DNA from: JBHELQ01 sp046262995 | GTDB lineage: Bacteria > Actinomycetota > Thermoleophilia > Solirubrobacterales > Thermoleophilaceae | Direction of reading: 5' to 3' | DNA: 7,210 bases | Assembly (NCBI GenBank): GCA_046262995.1 | Contig: JBHELQ010000052.1 | Location: forward strand, 1-7,210 | Shown here: positions 4,715-7,210 of the stretch, in pieces | Layout: each line of letters opens with the position of its first letter | Position numbering within the stretch: position 1 is the first letter of the stretch | The notes under the pieces: generated by a model | Databases searched by the model: none | Told to the model about the DNA's origin: nothing | The model's input: the letters and a program-made list of their open reading frames with translations, nothing else | Program-made: the position numbers and the translations under genes

Positions 4715-6490
4715 CTAGTCCTCCTTGCCGGCCGTCTGCCCCGGCTGGCCCGGACCGGCGCCCGGCCCGGACGGAGCTGCCGCCGGGCCCTTGCCCTGGC
4801 TGCCCTGAGCGGCGGGGACCGGCACGGCGTCCTGGCCACTCGGAGGAGCGGGCGCCGGGTCGGCGGGCGGCTGGGCCGCCGTCGAGCCGGAGTCCGCTGG
4901 CTGGGGGGCCGGAGCGGCGCTCGTGCCGGATCCGCTGCCCGCCTGACCGGTCGGGGCCGGCGGTGCGGATGTTCCGCTCTGGCCGGACACGGTCCCGGTC
5001 GACCCCGATCCCTGTGAGCTGACGGTCGGTGCCGGAGCGGGAGCCACCGGCTGCGTCGCCGGCGCCTGCTGGACCGGCTGAGTCCCGGTGCCGCCGGAGC
5101 TCACAGCCTGCCTGGTCGGCACGGGTGCCGGTGCGGGCGCGGTCGAGCTTGCCGGCTGCGACCCACTCGAGCTCGTGGCGGGAGCGGGAGCCGAAGCCGA
5201 CTGCTGCTGCTGTGGCTGGGCCGGGGGCTGCGCTGTGCCTCCTCCGGCGGTCGCTCCGCCGCCCCACGACCTGTAGGCCGCGCGCCGCTGCCGCTGGTGG
5301 ACGTGCCGGTGGTGCTTGCGGTGACGGCGGAGGTGCAGCTGCGAGAACGGAACGTGCACAACCGCAAAGCCCGGCCGCGGTCCGCCCTTGAACCAGCCGG
5401 CGCCCCCACCCGGGTTCGCGTGGGTGGTCCCGAAGTAGTGGCCGAGGATGGACATGTAGACGTGACCGGCGTTGGCGTAGATCGTCACGGCGCCGGGGCC
5501 GGGGGCTCCCCAGTGCATGAAGCCACCGGACACGCGCGGGCTGTTCAGCAACCCGGCCGCGTGCAGGACCGCCGAGACGGCGCCCGAGCAGTCGTACGGG
5601 CCGCTGAAGCTGGCGTTGTGCCCGCCGCCCCAGCTGTAGGCGTAGTGCCGCCTGTCGATCTGGCGCGCCGCCGACATCATCGCGGCGATCATGTCTCCGA
5701 CGGTGCCGCCCTTCGGGAAGTTGAAGGTCGGCGGCGGGGCCGGAGCGGAGGGCCCGTGACCCGGCGCGGGCTGGACCGGCACGATGCCGGGAACCGGCGC
5801 TCCACCGAGCTGTCCGGGACCCTGGACGCCCTCGGGCGCGAGGCCCGGGGCGTCGCCCTGCTCACCCAGTACCGCGGCGGCGCGCGCGATCGTGTCGCCG
5901 TGGCCCTTGCCGTGCGAGCGGCCGGCGCCGGCTGCCTGCGCATCGGCCTGGCCGGTGTCGCCCTCGGGCGCCTTCAGGGCCGCCCACTGCGAGCCGCCGC
6001 TGTCGTTGACGCCCAGCGCGCTCGCGGTGCCGGACGGCGCGTAGACGATCATGTCCGTCGGGAACAGGGATAGCCAGGTGCGGACGTTCACCTCGCCCGT
6101 GGCGTCCATGCCGTGCTGCTTCTGGAAGGTCTCGACTGCCCAGTTCGTCTGGGGCCCGAAGATGCCGTCATCGGCGATGTGCAGGGCGCGCTGGAGCTGC
6201 ACCACTGACGAGCCGGTGTCGCCCTCGGTCAGGAGGATGCGGTCGACGTGACGGTTCTCGAGCTTCTTGGCGACCTTGCCCACGTGGTCCTTCGACAGGT
6301 CCGCCGCGGCGGTCACGCCCGGCCACATCGGCGTCGCGGCGACTGCCGCCGACACGGCGACGGACGCGGTCTTGCGACGCGCTATGTCCCTGCGCGCGTC
6401 TTCAGCCAGGACGCGGCGGCGGCGGGAGCGCTCAAGCGAGCTCCGCCATAGCTCTCTCGAGCCGAGGTCACGATCGATCATTCCGTGCAT
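4715..6490 (-). CDS. Secreted peptidoglycan-binding and NlpC/P60 (C40) cell-wall hydrolase with low-complexity tail
   Basis: A 591-residue exported protein. A charged N-terminus (1-41) precedes a hydrophobic Ala/Val stretch (about 43-63) ending VTAAA, either a signal peptide with a long n-region or a membrane anchor. Residues about 88-143 are a PG_binding_1 domain (DDGIFGPQTNWAVETFQ). A Gly/Ala/Pro linker follows. Residues about 265-377 are an NlpC/P60 domain, with YSWGGG, catalytic Cys301 in YDCSG, His343 in NAGHVYM and probable third residue His357 in GTTHA. A His/Arg-rich patch (about 385-403, RRHRKHHRHVHQ) leads to about 180 residues of Pro/Ala/Ser/Gly/Gln-rich sequence, probably wall-spanning. 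Likely role: cleavage of the D-glutamyl-diamino-acid bond in peptidoglycan. The ATG at 6490 is chosen because AGGAGGTG lies 8 nt upstream; the in-frame GTG at 6499 is part of that Shine-Dalgarno. A c-di-AMP riboswitch precedes the gene. Confidence 0.93.
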   Translation of the reverse strand: MHGMIDRDLGSRELWRSSLERSRRRRVLAEDARRDIARRKTASVAVSAAVAATPMWPGVTAAADLSKDHVGKVAKKLENRHVDRILLTEGDTGSSVVQLQRALHIADDGIFGPQTNWAVETFQKQHGMDATGEVNVRTWLSLFPTDMIVYAPSGTASALGVNDSGGSQWAALKAPEGDTGQADAQAAGAGRSHGKGHGDTIARAAAVLGEQGDAPGLAPEGVQGPGQLGGAPVPGIVPVQPAPGHGPSAPAPPPTFNFPKGGTVGDMIAAMMSAARQIDRRHYAYSWGGGHNASFSGPYDCSGAVSAVLHAAGLLNSPRVSGGFMHWGAPGPGAVTIYANAGHVYMSILGHYFGTTHANPGGGAGWFKGGPRPGFAVVHVPFSQLHLRRHRKHHRHVHQRQRRAAYRSWGGGATAGGGTAQPPAQPQQQQSASAPAPATSSSGSQPASSTAPAPAPVPTRQAVSSGGTGTQPVQQAPATQPVAPAPAPTVSSQGSGSTGTVSGQSGTSAPPAPTGQAGSGSGTSAAPAPQPADSGSTAAQPPADPAPAPPSGQDAVPVPAAQGSQGKGPAAAPSGPGAGPGQPGQTAGKED

Positions 6491-6493
6491 GGC

Positions 6494-6533
6494 CAGCACC
6501 TCCTATGTCGCTATTCGCCTACGAGGTGAGCTG
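6494..6533 (-). promoter_or_regulatory. Candidate Shine-Dalgarno-sequestering hairpin overlapping the riboswitch
   Basis: On the transcript, CAGCTCACCTC (6533-6523) can pair with GAGGTGCTG (6502-6494): six contiguous pairs CACCTC/GAGGTG, a 2-nt CT bulge, then CAG/CTG, closing a 20-nt loop. The 5' strand is the conserved 3' core of the c-di-AMP aptamer and the 3' strand is the Shine-Dalgarno. The two folds are mutually exclusive, so ligand binding could control ribosome access. The complementarity is seen; the regulatory role is inferred and could be fortuitous, since both strands are conserved for other reasons. Confidence 0.4.
6497..6504 (-). promoter_or_regulatory. Shine-Dalgarno AGGAGGTG of the NlpC/P60 gene
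   Basis: A perfect eight-base match to the anti-Shine-Dalgarno of 16S rRNA, ending 6 nt before the ATG at 6488-6490. It decides the start: the in-frame GTG (6499-6497) lies inside it and so is not the initiation codon. Confidence 0.85.
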
Positions 6534-6670
6534 ACGGGCTCGCGCCGGACTAGCGCTACGCCGCGCACTGGCGGCGATTCGCCCCACGACCCCTGAGGGC
6601 CGAAGTGGTTCCCCCGTTCCCCGACACCGGTGGCGGCGGGGATTCGGCTTGTGCCGCGAGCAAAATAGCG
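6509..6670 (-). ncRNA. c-di-AMP riboswitch (ydaO-yuaA family)
   Basis: Read on the minus strand, the leader carries the hallmarks of the ydaO-yuaA aptamer in order: GGCACAAGCCGAATCCCC (6655-6638), GGGGAAC (6622-6616), GGGGGAACCAC (6615-6605), GGGGCGAAT (6585-6577) and the 3' core CAGCTCACCTCGTAGGC (6533-6517). A perfect 7-bp closing stem pairs CGCTATT (6670-6664) with AATAGCG (6515-6509). In actinobacteria this riboswitch class typically precedes cell-wall hydrolase genes (rpf and NlpC/P60 types), matching the gene here. It senses cyclic di-AMP and usually lowers expression when ligand is bound. No terminator hairpin with a U-run lies between the aptamer and the ATG, so control may act on translation or by a GC-rich terminator I cannot recognise. 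Recognition is by motif memory; a covariance-model scan was not possible. Confidence 0.88.
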
Positions 6671-6754
6671 GAAATTGCGGCAAATGGAAGCCAGACCTGG
6701 TTTTGCACAACGAGATCCCGGTCGCAGTGGCTGATCCTCCGCCCCGTCCCACAC

Positions 6755-6783
6755 CGGATAGATTGCCCGCGTCAGGCCGTCAA
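6755..6783 (-). promoter_or_regulatory. Weak candidate promoter for the riboswitch leader
   Basis: On the minus strand TTGACG (6783-6778) is followed after 17 bp by TATCCG (6760-6755). The -35 is good, but the -10 lacks the important final T. A start near 6748 would leave about 80 nt before the riboswitch. It overlaps the opposite-strand TAGATT (6759-6764), a possible -10 box for the divergent gene. Both are tentative. Confidence 0.25.
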
Positions 6784-6786
6784 CGA

Positions 6787-6792
6787 GGGAGG
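6787..6792 (+). promoter_or_regulatory. Shine-Dalgarno fixing a TTG start
   Basis: GGGAGG lies 4 nt before the TTG at 6797-6799. It is the only good ribosome site in the upstream part of this frame. It supports a TTG start over the much earlier in-frame GTG at 6605, which would fall inside the antisense riboswitch. Confidence 0.7.
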
Positions 6793-6796
6793 CAGA

Positions 6797-7186
6797 TTGG
6801 ACCCGAGCCGTCTCAAGTCGATCCCGCTGTTCCAGTCGATTGCGGAGGAGGAGCTGAAAGAGATCGCGACCTTCGCGGACGAGGTGTCCGTGGGGGAGGG
6901 GACGCACCTGGTGGACGAGGGTGACTTCTCCTACCAGTTCATGGCCATCGAGGAAGGGCAGGCCGAGGTGCTGCGCGGGGGCGAGCACGTCGCCGAGCTC
7001 GGGCCCGGTGACTTCTTCGGCGAGATGGGGCTGATCGAGAAGGATCGGCGCAGCGCCACCGTGGTCGCGAAGACCCCGATGCGGCTGATCACGCTCAGCG
7101 GGTGGGACCTCCGGCGGATGGAGAAGTCGATGCCCCAGGCGGTCGAGCAGATCCGAGAGGTCATGGAGCAGCGCCGGGAGGGCTGA
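6797..7186 (+). CDS. Stand-alone cyclic-nucleotide-binding domain protein (Crp/cNMP fold, no output domain)
   Basis: A 129-residue cytoplasmic protein consisting of one cyclic-nucleotide-binding beta-roll. LFQSIAEEELKEIA (11-24) is the usual N-terminal helix; the roll follows with GTHLVDEGD (35-43), YQFMAIEEGQAEVL (46-59) and the phosphate-binding cassette GDFFGEMGLIEKDRRSATVVA (71-91). Glu76 (FGE) and Arg85 (RSA) occupy the positions that contact ribose and phosphate in CRP-type domains, so nucleotide binding looks possible. A helix rich in Glu/Arg (105-127) closes the protein. There is no helix-turn-helix, kinase or channel part, so it would have to act on a partner or be a small regulatory subunit. 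The TTG start is chosen from the GGGAGG upstream. The gene diverges from the riboswitch-controlled cell-wall hydrolase. The domain call is firm, the role unknown. Confidence 0.9.
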   Translation: MDPSRLKSIPLFQSIAEEELKEIATFADEVSVGEGTHLVDEGDFSYQFMAIEEGQAEVLRGGEHVAELGPGDFFGEMGLIEKDRRSATVVAKTPMRLITLSGWDLRRMEKSMPQAVEQIREVMEQRREG

Positions 7187-7210
7187 GCGCCCCCCGGTCT
7201 GGGACAGCCC

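Noticed and set aside
4715..5260. Tandem DNA repeats in the tail of the hydrolase gene
   Set aside because: The region is low-complexity at the protein level (Pro/Ala/Ser/Gly/Gln) but shows no regular repeat unit in the DNA.
4434..5267. Long minus-strand open frame of 277 residues
   Set aside because: It overlaps the repetitive tail of the hydrolase gene and the small membrane protein gene in another frame. Its composition (Arg/Gly/Ser-rich) is typical of a high-GC shadow frame.
5297..6073. Plus-strand open frame of 258 residues antisense to the hydrolase gene
   Set aside because: It is Arg/Gly/Val-rich, has no ribosome site or motif, and mirrors the NlpC/P60 coding region.
6605..6796. N-terminal extension of the cyclic-nucleotide-binding protein from a GTG at 6605
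   Set aside because: It has no ribosome site, the extra residues do not belong to the domain, and it lies antisense to the riboswitch. The TTG at 6797 with GGGAGG fits the family's usual N-terminus.
1..7210. Mobile element, integrase, tRNA or CRISPR array
   Set aside because: No transposase-like protein, terminal inverted repeats, cloverleaf or regularly spaced repeats were seen on either strand.

Overview
The window is about 70% GC, with strongly GC-biased third positions, GTG and TTG starts, and several TAnnnT-type -10 boxes close to or just ahead of start codons. Together with an actinobacterial-style c-di-AMP riboswitch in front of a cell-wall hydrolase, this points to a high-GC actinobacterium. 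The protein style (for example the GKVRFVAVA-type C-terminal tail at the left edge) fits Thermoleophilia/Solirubrobacterales, but that placement is an inference from memory, not a search.

Left half (207-4280): two divergent gene strings share a 55-bp regulatory gap (2178-2232). Leftward run an ArsR-type repressor fused to a rhodanese domain, a DUF4395-like membrane protein, and a class I SAM methyltransferase that resembles arsenite methyltransferases but lacks two of their three conserved cysteines. Rightward run a metallo-beta-lactamase-fold hydrolase of the persulfide-dioxygenase/glyoxalase-II type and an MFS transporter, joined by a 4-nt GTGA overlap. An AT-rich dyad in the shared gap is a good candidate operator for the ArsR-rhodanese protein. 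I read the five genes as one self-regulated module for handling reactive sulfur (persulfide, thiosulfate or sulfide) or a related thiophilic toxicant. The substrate is not proven by the sequence.

Middle (4281-4712): a possible terminator hairpin after the transporter gene, then a small two-helix membrane protein of unknown function that may be translated from a leaderless mRNA.

Right half (4713-7210): a large leftward gene encodes a secreted or membrane-anchored peptidoglycan-binding plus NlpC/P60 hydrolase with a long Pro/Ala/Ser/Gly/Gln-rich C-terminal tail. Its 5' leader contains a recognisable c-di-AMP (ydaO-yuaA) riboswitch at 6509-6670. The conserved 3' strand of that riboswitch can pair with the gene's own Shine-Dalgarno sequence. 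Divergently transcribed is a 129-residue stand-alone cyclic-nucleotide-binding domain protein starting at a TTG codon. The left edge (1-138) holds the C-terminal tail of a gene cut by the window. No tRNA, rRNA, CRISPR array, insertion sequence or integrase was seen.
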